This document shows, one piece after another, positions 1 to 11,979 of a DNA stretch of 64,000 bases. Positions within the stretch are counted from its first letter, which is position 1, and each line of letters starts with the position of its first letter. The notes under the pieces are model-generated. The model did not search any database, was not told the origin of the DNA, and saw only the letters and a program-made list of their open reading frames with translations. The DNA is from Paraescarpia echinospica (lineage: Eukaryota > Annelida > Polychaeta > Sabellida > Siboglinidae), in contig CM034544.1 in assembly GCA_020002185.1 (NCBI GenBank), positions 1,989,714 through 2,053,713 of the forward strand, read 5' to 3'. The position numbers and the translations under genes were made by a program.

Positions 1-304
1 TTTCAGCTCCATGAAGGCTGGCTGACTATAATGTGCTAACTTTGAAGTCCATATACATCTATTAACTTGTACTCTAAGTATTAACAGGTAACAATTGGTT
101 TTCCTATTGTGTTTGTTAGGAATGTGTGAAGGCCATTGACTCACACACCAGGAGTAATTGGCTTTCTAATGAATGATAGAAGTTGTTTCTTTCACTGAGT
201 AGGTATTGAGCACATTTGCAGTTAAGCCATTAAACTACCAGATACCGGTATTTCATGCACTTTAAGTAAAGGGAAACCCAAAAATCATCTTTTTGGGCAT
301 GTGC
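1..304. other. Unassigned AT-rich flank
   Basis: I see no coding frame, RNA or repeat structure here. The stretch ends where the 3' terminal decamer repeats of the first CR1-like LINE begin. Confidence 0.6.
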
Positions 305-2230
305 ATTTAACAAGATTTAACAAGATTGCCATCCAGAGAATTAACTCTAGATGGCAGGTGGACAAGGAAGCCCTTTGGCTTATCGAGAGTCCAACCCTTT
401 TATCTACATATATCCAGCCCTTCTGAGGTATGTGTCGATTTTATTTTTAAACATATTCACACTACTAGCACCCACACAATCATCAGATAATCTGTTCCAT
501 TCATTCACAGTCCTTTGTGAAAATGAGAACTTTCTTACGTCTAATCTACACTGCTCCTTTACTAATTTAACTTCATGTCCTCTAGTCTTTCTATCTTTCT
601 TAACTGAAAAAAACATATTTCTATCAATATTTTCATAACCATTCAATATTTTAAACACTTCTCTGATCTCATCTCAATCTCCTGGTCTCTATTGTTGATA
701 AACCACATTCTTTTAGGCATTTTTCACAACTAAGATCCCTCAGTTTTTGTATCATTTTAGTCGCTCTCCTCTGTACTCTTTCTAGCATATCTATGTCTTT
801 CTTGCGGTATGGCCTCCACGCTTGTAAACAATATTCTAAATGAGGCCTAACTATTGTTTTGTACAGCGGTATTTTTAGTTCTTTTTCTTTATATGCTATA
901 TTTCGCCTAATCAATCCAAGAATTTGATTTCATTTTGAAGCTGCAATTCCACACTGCTCTGAAACCTTCATGTCAGCACTAATTGTCAGCCATAAGTCTT
1001 TTTCTTTTATAGTAGTACTTAGTACAGTTCCCCCCATTGTATATTCTACATATTCGTTCCCATGTCCTGTGTGAAGGCATTTACAATTCCCAAAATTGAA
1101 CAACATTTGCCACTTTTCAGACCATTTGATCAACCTGTCAAGATCATCTTGTAAATGCTGTCTATCTCCATCGCTTTTAATCCTTCTAAACACTTTTGTA
1201 TCATCAGTAAATTTCAACACCTTGCTAGCTATATCATCGTCCAAATCGTTAATATATTAAGAATAATATAGGTCCCAGTACTGATCCCTGTGGAACCCCA
1301 CTCAAAACTGATTTCCAGTTTGAAGCCTCCCCATCAACAACTACCCGTTGTTTTCTGTCAATCAGCCATTTTTCTATCCAGTTAATTATACCATTTCCTA
1401 TGCCATGGGCTTTTAGTTTAAGCAGTAATCTCTGATGTGGCACTTTGTCGAAAGCTTTTTGAAAATCTAAATAGATGATATCTACTGGTGATCCATCATC
1501 TACCCACTTAGTGATATCTTCCAAAAAACATAACATATTTGTTAAGCATGACCTCGCTTTTAGAAACCCATGTTGAGATGGGTTTATCAAGTTATGTTTA
1601 ACAAGAAAATCCACCATGTGACCTTTAATTAGTCTTTCTAATAATTTACAAATCACCGATGTTAAACTAACTGGTCTATAATTATTTGACTTGTTTCTCG
1701 AACCTTTTTTAAATAACGGTATAATGTTTGCTTCTTTCCATTCTAAAGGAACCACTCCCTCTTCTAATGACAAGTTGAAAACTGTTGCAAGCGGTATGCT
1801 AATTTGTTCTACAATTTCCAATAGTAGTTTGGGTAGAATACCATCCACTCCAGGTGATTTATTATCCTTCATAGCCCTAATTTTAGCCTCTGGTACTGGC
1901 AGTGAACTAGTGTCTTCTCTGGTAAACACTGAACTAAAATACTCATTCAGGTCTTCTGCCATTAAGAATCCTTCTGATATTATATTTCCAGCACTATCTT
2001 CTAGAGGACCGACCTTATCCTGAACTTTCTGTTTGCTTCGAACATACGCATAAAAACTCTTGCTGTCATGTTTTATATTACAAGCTAATTTATGTTCATA
2101 GCTTCTCTTTGAATTTCTAATTTCAGCTGTAGCTTGGCTTAGTGCTTCTTTATAAATGTTGTAGTCTTTGTCATTTCCAGTACGTCTATATGACTTCCAC
2201 ATCATTTGTTTATATTTAATTTTATTAATT
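305..2230 (-). mobile_element. CR1/L2-like LINE, copy 1 (5'-truncated)
   Basis: This is a non-LTR retrotransposon on the minus strand. Its 3' end carries two tandem copies of the decamer CTTGTTAAAT (read on the minus strand), the same tail as the copies ending at 13921 and 51947. Such short 3' tandem repeats are typical of CR1/L2-type LINEs. Similarity to the other copies stops near 2230, just upstream of the MMWKSYRRTGND segment, so ORF1 and the endonuclease are missing. 5' truncation is the usual outcome of target-primed reverse transcription. Confidence 0.9.
404..2205 (-). pseudogene. Reverse transcriptase pseudogene of CR1-like copy 1
   Basis: This is the RT part of LINE ORF2, broken into four pieces: 2205-1249, 1244-930, 914-669 and 658-404. 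Recognisable RT blocks include NKSPGVDGI, NNYRPVSLTSVICK, YLDFQKAFDKVPH and SGVPQGSVLGPILFLIY. The FADD catalytic box reads FTDDTKV, so alanine is replaced by threonine beside the two aspartates. Compared with the copy at 13921-18185 there is an in-frame loss of about 23 residues after PVPEA, a short deletion near 1255 that shifts frame just after FLIY, and further breaks near 920 and 665. It cannot make a full RT and is a dead copy. Confidence 0.9.
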
Positions 2231-3320
2231 TAAAAGAATTAAAACAAACTAGTCAGTGGTTAAACCAGAATGTGGTCTAAAAGTGGAAGTTTCTAACACA
2301 ATTAACAGGGAAGAGTAGGAACGCATGACGTCAGTCTATCCATGAAAATGGTGCAGCCCATCCAACTAGAATTTTGTGTTTTCAACAAGGTTTTTCTAGT
2401 AAACTTCTGGCACAGTATTCTTTATTGTAGTAGCAAATGGTTATGTTTCATTAATAGTTTTAGATGTATAGTCAAATATATATTAATTAGTTATTATATC
2501 TAAAAATCATTACCCTGAACCAATTTGCACGTATTACAGGGGGAACATAAACAGGTGTTAAACTTCTTATTGAGAATGTAACATTAGACGATTCAAACAC
2601 AAATATAACACAGCAGATCTGCTCAGTTCCTCTAACTTCTATTCAAAGCATTCGAGTGCGAGTTAGTAAGTACTTGATTATCCACATAGGCCTTCTCATA
2701 ATCAAAGTCAAATGTAAACCTACTTCAGTCAGATACTGTTGATCTTGGATGCTTTGTTTCAATGCAATTAAGTGTACAATGCCATTATTCAAACAAAAAG
2801 ATCTGCTCAGTGAAGCAATAGAAGAGTATTAAGCCAACTACTATGGCCTGCAAATCCTTAACATGCACAAATCAAAGGATAGAATCAAAGGATAGACTAC
2901 TTGAAACAATGTGCCAGATAAAGCAAAGCAGGTGTTGTGAAGCCAATTATGATAGCCTCCAAATATTCTTAACACACACAAACCAAAACCAAGAATAAAA
3001 AGCTCAATAACACAATGCAAGAGTGGGACGTCGATTACTATGACAAATAAAAGGACACTGTAATAATTTTGTGGTAATTTAACAATTTCAGGGTACCTAA
3101 GTGCTGATTTTATATATATTATGACGGTGTATTATAATTACGGGGTACTCTAAAAAAATAAAACAAACAAATCAAAGATGCAAACAAATAAAAGGACAGC
3201 AACATAATTTCAGGATAATGTTACAATTTCAGGGTGGTATAAGTACTGATATAATTTTATATGTAACACACACGTATGCAAAGACAAAACAGTTTACTTT
3301 CACGAATGTATAACAATTAC
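2231..3320. repeat. AT-rich stretch with diverged short direct duplications
   Basis: There is no coding signal. Two loosely repeated segments are visible: one around 2835 and 2943 (about 108 bp apart, sharing a GCCAA...TATGATAGCCT-like core), the other around 3043 and 3184 (about 141 bp apart, both starting CAAATAAAAGGACA and containing CAATTTCAGGGT). They look like old tandem duplications. Confidence 0.5.
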
Positions 3321-3384
3321 CAATAATTGTTATCTCTTTATTATACATTTAATATATAATAGTTGAATATATACAATTGATTTA

Positions 3385-3440
3385 TATATATATACACACA
3401 CACACACATACTCGCATGCACACACACACATATACACAGG
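3385..3440. repeat. TA and CA dinucleotide microsatellite
   Basis: A run of TATATA followed by CACACA tracts, interrupted by CATACTCGCATG. Confidence 0.85.
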
Positions 3441-3454
3441 TTTAACAATATTAT

Positions 3455-3900
3455 AATGAGTTGTGCATTCCGACCAAAAGTAGTGCATCGCATTACGACA
3501 ATGCCGTTGGAGCATTCCGATCATGTAATTGGAGCATTGCGAATATGTTTTGTGCATTCAGGCAGTGGGGCATTCCACTACGAGTCGAAGCAAAATTAGG
3601 GCGTAGTGGCGCCACCTAGCGAATGGCATGAACACTGATATTAACAACGATAGCGATGTCCGCGGATATTTGGCTATAAAGCTTAATATATGTGCCTATT
3701 TGATCAGAACAACGACTTTTAAGCATAACAATGACATTTATTATAATTTACAACGAATAGTACAAATCGTCTTTTTTGGGACATAACGCTCCTTTGTTGA
3801 GACATATCGTCCACAGTTTGGGACATAAGCGACTTGGATTGGAACATAACTTAGTCATAAGCGACTTGGGACATTCCAGCCAGCACACGCCAACAGACGC
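3455..3900. repeat. Clusters of degenerate GCATTCC and GGGACATAA motifs
   Basis: From 3460 to 3580 a motif near GAGCATTCC or GTGCATTCC recurs about six times at roughly 20-27 bp spacing. From 3775 to 3885 a second motif, GGGACATAA with variants GAGACATAT and GGAACATAA, recurs about five times, twice followed by AAGCGACTTGG. Such clustering recalls subterminal transposase-binding repeats of DNA transposons. The block lies about 750 bp beyond the last recognisable coding piece of the pogo-like transposase. I could not find a matching inverted end on the far side. Confidence 0.4.
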
Positions 3901-4637
3901 GCGCCGACCGTCGGTGCTCGGCGTGGTGCTCGGCGTGATCCTTGTGGAAAACAAATCCACTATATAAATACGCGTGTTTACTACGGATTTAACAATGTGT
4001 TTCGATACGCCTACAATAAACACATGAAACATTTGTAAAAAGTAGGCCAAAACGGCTATCAGTAAAACGAAACTTGTTACACTGGTGTTACATGAATTGG
4101 TCATAGTTAACAGAAAATGCCGTTTTGCACAAAAACACAAATCAAATCTTTACGAACAGTTTCAATATCATAAATTACTAGCCGTTGTTTAATCAATACG
4201 GTGCAAACAATTTGTTAAAAAATTAGTTTTAAGGGAAATACTTACATTTGTAAAATCAGAAAAGCACGCTCCACGAATCGACGCTATCACTCAAATTGGT
4301 CATGGCTGTTATGGCAAGCCGTACCGACAAAAACTGAATTAATGACGTCACGGGACCGCTGGCGCCCGCTGCATGGCGTTGTTGTTTATGGTTAGCTTTC
4401 CTGGCGTTATTATTGTAAATAGTAGAATTCACTGAACATATTTGATGCTAACTTCTGATGAGTGTTTGAACAAATGTAAGTTATCTAATGACGACAAGGA
4501 GGTTTGTTTAAAAGAAAACATTTAATGGTAAATTGATGACACCAGCATTGACAATGTTTGCTTTTCATATGCAGTGTTTACAATCTTATATTTTAGCTTA
4601 ATATTTTGAACATTTATTTTGAATAAATATTGAAACG
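3901..4637. other. Unassigned stretch beside the pogo-like element
   Basis: A TATAAATA sequence lies at 3962 and a CpG-containing patch at 4260-4380. I see no supported gene. It may be the 3' flank of the pogo-like element, whose end I could not define. Confidence 0.4.
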
Positions 4638-5633
4638 CTACTCTTCCTGACTACTTGCCACACAACACGGGCAGTTGAAATGTTCTTTGAGTGACGCCTC
4701 TGTAACCTGGGCACACCAGATAAGGTGCACCCAGTGATTGCATCGGCGTGTCGGTTGTACACGAAAATCGCATTGCGCCCAACCGATTACATCTACATCA
4801 CATTGGGTGGTGTTTCCCTTTTGCATACGCAGCACACATCATCTGTTACAATTTCTTGAAGTTGTGCGTTGTTTGTTGGTGAATGTGTCACTGTGTTTGT
4901 CTGTGTGATTGTCGGGGTGCCTGTTTGTTTGTTGGTTGGTTCGTTCGTTCGTTTGTGTTTTGCTTTGTTTGTTGGGTTTAATATTTTTATTGTTGGTTAG
5001 TTTGTTGGTTTGAATTTCTGAAATACCTGGTCCACCCCACGCCATTCTGTGATAGCTTGGCCTCCATTGACCATTCCGTGTCGACTGTATGCTTTTTTAA
5101 ATGGTGGCACAAAACGAGGTTTCTTCGAGTTAAGAAACGTATCTAAATCGGGAGATGTGGTGTTGTGCGTTGTGCGTGTTGTTGTGTTCGTTGCTATGTG
5201 ATCTACCCTGCTACCAGTTGCATGCATGTCCACAACTGCAGTGTTCGGGGCTAGGTAATCATCATTGTTACACACTGCATGTACGTCAGCAGTAACTGTA
5301 ATTGTGTTCGCCGGTTGATGATCCACATTGCTAGGCCTACCCACTGCAGACAAGTCAACAGTAGTGTTTATTTTCTGGTGATCTACATTGCCAGCTACAG
5401 CAGGCAGTCTACAGTTGGTGCGTCATTTATTGCTTCGTTATCATCATTTACTACTTTACTTGATCTGTGACCACACTGGCATTGAACGGAAAAATTCCCG
5501 AACGTCGGAAACTTCCAGTTATGTTGCATGGAGTCACAGTACGACAGATTGCTTTGACTGTAAGGCGACAAACTTCACTGCGTGTAACGACCCGCCCAGG
5601 ATTCTCTTTCATAAAGTTGCGGCATTCGCTGTA
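4638..5633 (-). pseudogene. C-terminal region and PHD-like finger of pogo-like transposase
   Basis: After the insertion the minus strand reads YSECRNFMKENPGRVVTRSE and then GSFRRSGIFPFNASVV, the usual end of a DDE_1 domain. A polar linker rich in Asn and Thr follows (about 5353-4997, with LDTFLNSKKPRF). Next is low-complexity DNA, then a cysteine/histidine cluster at 4860-4640 with CCVCKK, GWAQCD, HWVHLIWCAQ and FNCPCC, the spacing of a PHD-like finger often found at the end of such transposases. Frameshifts separate the pieces. Confidence 0.65.
4860..5010. repeat. TTTG/GTTT-rich low-complexity stretch
   Basis: Repeated GTTTGTTTGTTGGTTGGTTCGTTCG-like units lie between the linker and zinc finger of the pogo-like transposase. 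On the coding strand they read as Asn/Thr/Gln-rich sequence. They are probably an expanded microsatellite. Confidence 0.7.
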
Positions 5634-6082
5634 TACAGGGGTGAACACACTGTTGGTTTTCCCATAGGCAACCATGTTAACGTTTTGTCTGATTATAAGA
5701 AAACATGACCTATAAAATATTTTGAACTTCTCACCTGCTGTTATCATCATCTCTCTGACATGCTGATAGATTTTTTTTTAAATTGCATACTTCTAGCTCT
5801 CGTAAAATGCCTGTATGTGTGACACTTGTCAATATTTACAAATGCCGGCAAGAATTACTCCGCAAACAGGTCATACAGGCAAATTGCTGCCAAATATCCT
5901 TCAGCTTATTCAAATCATCTAGAAATCCACCATTTTATAGTCAACACCTTCTACAATCAAACATGAAAATCTGCATACTCAAATGCACTTGTGTCACAGC
6001 ATGTGAATTTTGTAAAAAAAAATCATTTCTCAAAAATACACTACATTTTTCTTCGTCAGGAAGTCTAACTAGAACATGACTC
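5634..6082. mobile_element. Insertion inside the transposase, flanked by TACAG
   Basis: On the minus strand the transposase reads ...FKVAYY up to 6083 and resumes with YSECRNFMKENPGR at about 5633. Both boundaries carry the pentamer TACAG (5629-5633 and 6083-6087, minus strand). Removing the inserted DNA with one TACAG copy restores the frame as AYYSECRN. The inserted DNA does not begin with GT, so an ordinary intron is unlikely. Its ends begin CAGGAGT and CAGGGGT when read inward, possible short inverted termini. Confidence 0.55.
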
Positions 6083-6877
6083 CTGTAGTAAGCAACCTTA
6101 AACGGGCCAAAGACCCCGACATCCAACGGCTGTAGGAAGTGACTCGAATGGGCCGGGAGTAGGAAGAGGATCACTTTGTGTTTGTGCGCCCATTCTATTA
6201 ATGGCACGTTGATGTGCGAACTGTGCCCGTCATACAACAACAAAAGGGGGTCGTCTTTGCTGGTAGACACATACTTAAGAAAATGTTTACTCAAGTAGGC
6301 CTGGAAGATTTTACTTGTGGACCATCCACTATCGGAAATAATCCCTTGTGTTCCTGGCAGCGCGCCGTTCATTAACTCCTCTGTCATCCGCTTCCCCTTG
6401 AATATTACGAAGGGAGGCAAGCACTGTCCTGTTGCATTTATACAGCTTATGATCGTGGTTGTTGCCGATCTTGGTGAAACTACGGCCAACGATGTCCGAC
6501 CTGTTTCGGCGATTATCTTATGTTCCGTAGACACACCAATTTCATCAACATTAAAAATCCTATGTGGTTTTCCCAACAAGTCATACTTCTGACGTATGCT
6601 CAGTAACTTCTTGTAATAATTATCTAACGTTTCCCTCGTTGCACTGCGTGCTCTAACCATGGACAAGCATTTTGGCTTGGTCATCTTAAGGTCTGGCCAT
6701 CTCTTTGACAAGCGATACACCCATTATATCATTTGGTGGGCTACTAGTATATTTCCTCTTCATGAAGAAAGCGGTTTCACCAGCAAGATCTGCTAATTCT
6801 CTGCGCGTATATCCGTACACACATGCAACTACTGGTTTAACGTGAGACACGAAAGCTGCTTCTTCAGAACTGCTCAT
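6083..6877 (-). pseudogene. DDE transposase core of the pogo-like element
   Basis: The first part (6877-6688, MSSSEEAAFVSHVKPVV...) resembles the second DNA-binding domain with its GYTRRELADLA helix. A frameshift near 6715 leads into a 210-residue open frame holding the DDE domain. Three acidic catalytic sites are visible: FNVDEIGVS, LLLYDGHSSH and FLQPLDVGVFGPFK. All three aspartates are present, so the catalytic triad itself looks intact even though the gene is not. The protein would cut and rejoin the transposon ends in the nucleus. The frame runs into inserted DNA just after FKVAYY at about 6085. Confidence 0.85.
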
Positions 6878-6885
6878 AATTTTTT

Positions 6886-7060
6886 ATATATTGATGTTCA
6901 TAAGGATCAGAATGGCGTAAAGTTGTTATAGACACACTACACGTCCTTGCTGCCTTACGGACTGAAACTTCGTCTTCTTTGCACATTTTATATGCATATT
7001 TTAGTTGGCCAGGGGTATAATCTCTGTAGGTAACTGGTCTTTTTATGGTTTGCTGAAAAT
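6886..7060 (-). pseudogene. Psq-type HTH piece of pogo-like transposase
   Basis: The minus strand reads RPVTYRDYTPGQLKYAY followed by MCKEDEVSVRKAARTCSVSI. This is the typical N-terminal Psq helix-turn-helix of pogo-type transposases, with the YTPGQLKYA start and the VRKAARTC recognition helix. It binds the transposon ends. The next piece lies in another frame just downstream of a TGA at about 6872, so a frameshift separates them. Upstream, CAG precedes the segment at about 7058, so a splice acceptor is possible. Confidence 0.7.
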
Positions 7061-7691
7061 ACAGACATACTGATATAGTGTTAGTTTGTAATGTATAAAA
7101 AAGTTTGGTAATTTTTTTAATACATTCATTTCACACATTGTTCCCATTATTCCACCTTTTTAACAAGACAGCCCTGATATACATACTTTACATACATCGT
7201 TAAACACCTGCGCTATATTTGGTAGTGCGTAAATAATATTAATATATTACATTTATTTCAAATGTTTAGCAACTCGTTACCATTACTCCAGCCTTTATGA
7301 CAAGATAGGCGTACCATAGATATTCCATAAAAGGTAATGTTTTATCACGTGGCTTAATACGATAAAGCGCACCAGCCGATTAACGAATTATTATCACGTA
7401 AACATAGAACGACGCTGTTATACGCGTATACACATCATGCATGCTTCATATGTTGTATTCTATTGCTGAATATATAATCACATACTTGATTAAACGTCAT
7501 TTCTTTCAAGTTTTGCTGTTTTGTAAGTTAAGTATGGGGTAACAACAAATATAAATATAAAGCCATAAACCCGTCTATAAAGTCTCATAAACGGTGTTAA
7601 GTATTATTCAGTAATTGTTACATTTAAACGTGTTTGGGGTTACCCTAGTCCACCATTGATGTCACGTTATTGTGTCGTTGTCATATTAAGA
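7061..7691. other. AT-rich unassigned stretch before the minisatellite
   Basis: I see no gene. TATGTTGTATTCTATTGC-like AT-rich sequence leads into the 46-bp tandem array. The upstream end of the pogo-like element should lie here but was not located. Confidence 0.4.
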
Positions 7692-9638
7692 TGTTGGTGC
7701 ATAACTCCTTGCAGTGATTATAGTTAAGTTATTAAGTTGTTGTTGCATAACTCCTTGTAGTGATTATAGTTAAGTTATTAAGTTGTTGTTGCATAACTCA
7801 TTGTAGTGATTATAGTTAAGTTATTAAGTTGTTGTTGCATAACTCCTTGTAGTGATTATAGTTAAGTTATTAAGTTGTTGTTGCATAACTCCTTGCAGTG
7901 ATTATAGTTAAGTTATTAAGTTGTTGTTGCATAACTCCTTGCAGTGATTATAGTTAAGTTATTAAGTTGTTGTTGTATATCTCCTTGTAGTGATTATAGT
8001 TAAGTTATTAAGTTGTTGTTGTATAATTCCTTGTAGTGATTATAGTTAAGTTATTAAGTTGTTGTAGCATAACTCCTTGCAGTGATTATAGTTAAGTTAT
8101 TAAGTTGTTGTTGCATAACTCCTTGCAGTGATTATAGTTAAATTATTAAGTTGTTGTTGCATAACTCCTTGTAGTGATTATAGTTAAGTTATTAAGTTGT
8201 TGTTGCATAACTCCTTGCAGTGATTATAGTTAAGTTATTAAGTTGTTGTTGCATAACTCCTTGTAGTGATTATAGTTAAGTTATTAAGTTGTTGTTGCAT
8301 AATTCCTTGTAGTGATTATAGTTAAGTTATTAAGTTGTTGTTGCATAACTCATTGTAGTGATTATAGTTAAGTTATTAAGTTGTTGTTGCATAACTCCTT
8401 GTAGTGATTATAGTTAAGTTATTAAGTTGTTGTTGCATAACTCCTTGCAGTGATTATAGTTAAGTTATTAAGTTGTTGTTGCATAACTCCTTGTAGTGAT
8501 TATAGTTAAGTTATTAAGTTATTGTTGCATAACTCATTGTAGTGATTATAGTTAAGTTATTAAGTTGTTGTTGTTGCATAACTCATTGTAGTGATTATAG
8601 TTAAGTTATTAAGTTGTTGTTGCATAACTCCTTGTAGTGATTATAGTTAAGTTATTAAGTTGCTGTTGCATAAATCCTTGTAGTGATTATAGTTAAGTTA
8701 TTAAGTTGTTGTTGCATAACTCCTTGCAGTGATTATAGTTAAGTTATTAAGTTGTTGTTGCATAACTCCTTGTAGTGATTATAGTGAAGTTATTAAGTTG
8801 TTGTTGCATAACTCCTTGCAGTGATTATAGTTAAGTTATTAAGTTGTTGTTGTATAACTCCTTGTAGTGATTATAGTTAAGTTATTAAGTTGTTGTTGTG
8901 TAACTCCTTGTAGTGATTATAGTTAAGTTATTGAGTTGTTGTAGCATAACTCCTTGCAGTGATTATAGTTAAGTTATTAAGTTGTTGTTGCATAACTCCT
9001 TATAGTGATTATAGTTAAGTTATTAAGTTGTTGTTGCATAACTCCTTGCAGTGATTATAGTTAAGTTATTAAGTTGTTGCATAACTCCTTGCAGTGATTA
9101 TAGTTAAGTTATTAAGTTGTTGTTGCATAACTCCTTGCAGTGATTATAGTTAAGTTATTAAGTTGTTGTTGCATAACTCCTTGCAGTGATTATAGTTAAG
9201 TTATTAAGTTGTTGTTGCATAACTCCTTGCAGTGATTATAGTTAAGTTATTAAGTTGTTGTTGCATAACTCCTTGCAGTGATTATAGTTAAATTATTAAG
9301 TTGTTGTTGCATAATTCCTTGTAGTGATTATAGTTAAGTTATTAAGTTGTTGTTGCATAACTCCTTGCAGTGATTATAGTTAAGTTATTAAGTTGTTGTT
9401 GCATAACTCCTTGCAGTGATTATAGTTAAGTTATTAAGTTGTTGTTGCATAACTCCTTGCAGTGATTATAGTTAAGTTATTAAGTTGTTGTTGCATAACT
9501 CCTCGCAGTGATTATAGTTAAGTTATTAAGTTGTTGTTGCATAACTCCTTGTAGTGATTATAGTTAAGTTATTAAGTTGTTGTTGCATAACTCCTTGTAG
9601 TGATTATAGTTAAGTTATTAAGTTGTTGTTGCATAACA
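7692..9638. repeat. 46-bp minisatellite, about 42 copies
   Basis: The unit has a core near CATAACTCCTTGTAGTGATT followed by ATAGTTAAGTTATTAAGTTG and a short GTT run. Copies differ at few sites, mainly CTTGTAG versus CTTGCAG and CTCC versus CTCA. One unit near 9070 lacks two GTT triplets and one near 8570 gains one. High identity over ~1.95 kb suggests recent expansion or homogenisation. There is no open frame. Confidence 0.97.
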
Positions 9639-11350
9639 TAAGTTATGAAGGTAAAACTGTTACATTGCACCTTCTGTTGTTTTGTATTATTCAGGCACTG
9701 CATTTCTCCGTCATCGATGTTATATCAATACGGCAACCATACATCATCTTTAACTCTGGTTACAGGTGAATACTAACTAAGAAATGTCCAACAATTGTTG
9801 TATATATTTATTGAGCAATTAAACACCAAAACTACCGTTCACATATAACATCAACGTTTTTACAAACTAAGTGCAACAATGCATTTCTCGTAGCTGTGTT
9901 TATTCAAACAATATTATTACTGGGAAAATATTTAATTTTTATGTCGATATATAGGAATATTAATAAAACCCTTCGACAACCATAATAAATATAGTTCGAT
10001 GTACTTGAAGCGGTAACTTCTTCTCACTATGTCTGAACCTGTGTGTTGCTAACGTCATTCAAAGAGACAGTTTCATGTCCACGAATGAAAAGGCAGAACA
10101 TTTGTGTTTGTGGCTAAAGTCAAATGAGTAATTCCGTTTCCATGACTGAATCGTCAGTATTGCTGTATTGATGACGCCAGTGAACGAAGTAATTCCTTGT
10201 TCTTAACACAGATGTCAAAACTACTCCACCGGTGGTGTTAGTCATTGACCATGGCTGAAATAAGATGGAAAGAACAGTCATGAAAGACTTATAATAATGA
10301 CAAGTTGCCTTGCTAAGCTTCCTGATACTTATAACGATACAGTTGTTAAGCATATGACATATGCAGCAATTTGGTAAACCTAAACCCATATTGTCAAAGA
10401 GAGATAATTTGTTTCACATAAGTAGTTCCATTAAATTATTAATACCTCTTGATTACATGCCAATTCATTTTATTTAAATAAAGTAAAATATTAAACAAAC
10501 GTATACAATCTATAACAAACTTTGTTTGACACATAAACTCATAATTATGTTTGTACAAAGATTACATTCTTTTGTTCAGAACATAGCATAGTTTATACAA
10601 AATTATTTATACGTAACTATACACGAGCAAGCGTAGTAGTAGTAGTAGAACTATACACGAGCAAGCGTGTGTGTATAAGAGTAAGATATATGTTAACGTT
10701 TGCTCCCAGAAGGCTGCCACAAACGCCAAACTTTCAGACATTACTATACGACCTTTCGGAATAAAAATACACGTCTCTATTATTATACGAAATTCGCCAG
10801 TGACTATGATGATGCCGACATAACTTTCGTTTAGCGCGAAAACTGTCAGTGTGTTTGCTGACGTTCGTTGGCATTTGTCAAAACATATGTATTCGGCCAC
10901 ACATACTAATTGCAGATATATTGTTACAACACGTATGCATCACTCTATATTACATCCAGGTTGTAATAACACAAATACGTGACACATATTAACGCAATTA
11001 TTGTAGCTAGATGGTTAGATGAATAGCAAATTCGAATAATATAATATTGATGTCTCAAAATACATGTACGTATGTATGTGAATGTGTATATATATATATG
11101 TATGTATATATGTGTGTATATGTATGTATATGTGTGTATACATACAGGTATATAATGATATATAAATAAATGTCAGGGGTAAATTTACACAAAAGTCAAT
11201 GACTTCGTATTTACCCCCTTCAAACATTGTATATTCTCACTTGTATTATAGTTAAACTTGTTTGGTTGTCTTGTCTTGTATATATATTGTTATCAATGTT
11301 CTGAATAAACGTTAATTCATTCATTCATTCATTCATTCATCAATCCGTGA
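9639..11350. other. AT-rich unassigned stretch with microsatellites
   Basis: I see no supportable gene. Visible are a local duplication of CTATACACGAGCAAGCGT near 10615 and 10650 with a TAG triplet run between, a TATG/TGTA-rich microsatellite at 11060-11150 and an ATTC tetranucleotide run at 11315-11340. Confidence 0.5.
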
Positions 11351-11979
11351 TTAACTACTTACCTTACACGCGATGCTCAAAACAGGAATATCAACACCAG
11401 CACACCCGAGCGAGAGCACACACCCAGTCGACAGCGCGCTCACAGGTAGAGGCCCTGTGACGTCGCCTACACTGGAATGTCGTTTAACCGTTTTGGAAAA
11501 AAATAAACTCGGAGTCGGGGTGTAGTACATAGTGTATGGCAAGATGAATGCTATATAAATATGCACGTATCCTTTCTGCTTCACGGATTTTAACATACAG
11601 GTTTATATAAAAATATAAGAACCTAACATCGTTTGAATGTGTTTTATGAGCGATATTACAAGACAGGCCTGTAGTTTAAATAGGTTTTGTAGTAAGGACT
11701 GTCGTGGCTCATTGCACTGTGACCTCAATGTGCGGTCTTAGTGCCACACACCGTAACCACTTAGTCCAGACACATGCACGTGCATTGGCAGCGACATTTA
11801 AAACATATTAGGCGTATTGGTAGAATACTACAACATTAACACAGGGATTTATAATGTTAACATGTATTTGCGTTGTGTTTCTAGAATATGGATCAGTCAC
11901 AGGTCGCACAAGCTGAAGCAGTAGACCCTCTCAGTAAAAAGGACACACGTGAATGCACAGAGAGTTGCCTCCTTTCCAA
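11351..11979. other. Unassigned stretch with a TATA-like site
   Basis: CTATATAAATA at about 11552 is followed 30 bp later by CACGGATTTTAACA. This loosely matches CTATATAAATA...ACGGATTTAACA at 3959-3993. It could be a core promoter or a shared repeat remnant. No gene follows convincingly. Confidence 0.3.

Larger units (their letters stand above)
4638..7060 (-). mobile_element. pogo/Tigger-type DNA transposon, decayed
   Basis: Coding pieces run right to left in the order expected of a pogo/Tigger/jerky-type transposase: a Psq-type helix-turn-helix, a CENP-B-like second DNA-binding domain, a DDE_1 catalytic core, a C-terminal linker and a PHD-like zinc finger. Terminal inverted repeats were not found, so the coordinates cover only recognisable coding sequence. 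Tc1/mariner-superfamily elements duplicate TA on insertion, which cannot be tested without the ends. The copy has several frameshifts and a ~450-bp insertion. Confidence 0.8.

Noticed and set aside
7692..9638. CRISPR-like regular repeats
   Set aside because: Units are directly adjacent with no unique spacers, and the DNA is eukaryotic. The same applies to the 86-bp and 115-bp arrays.
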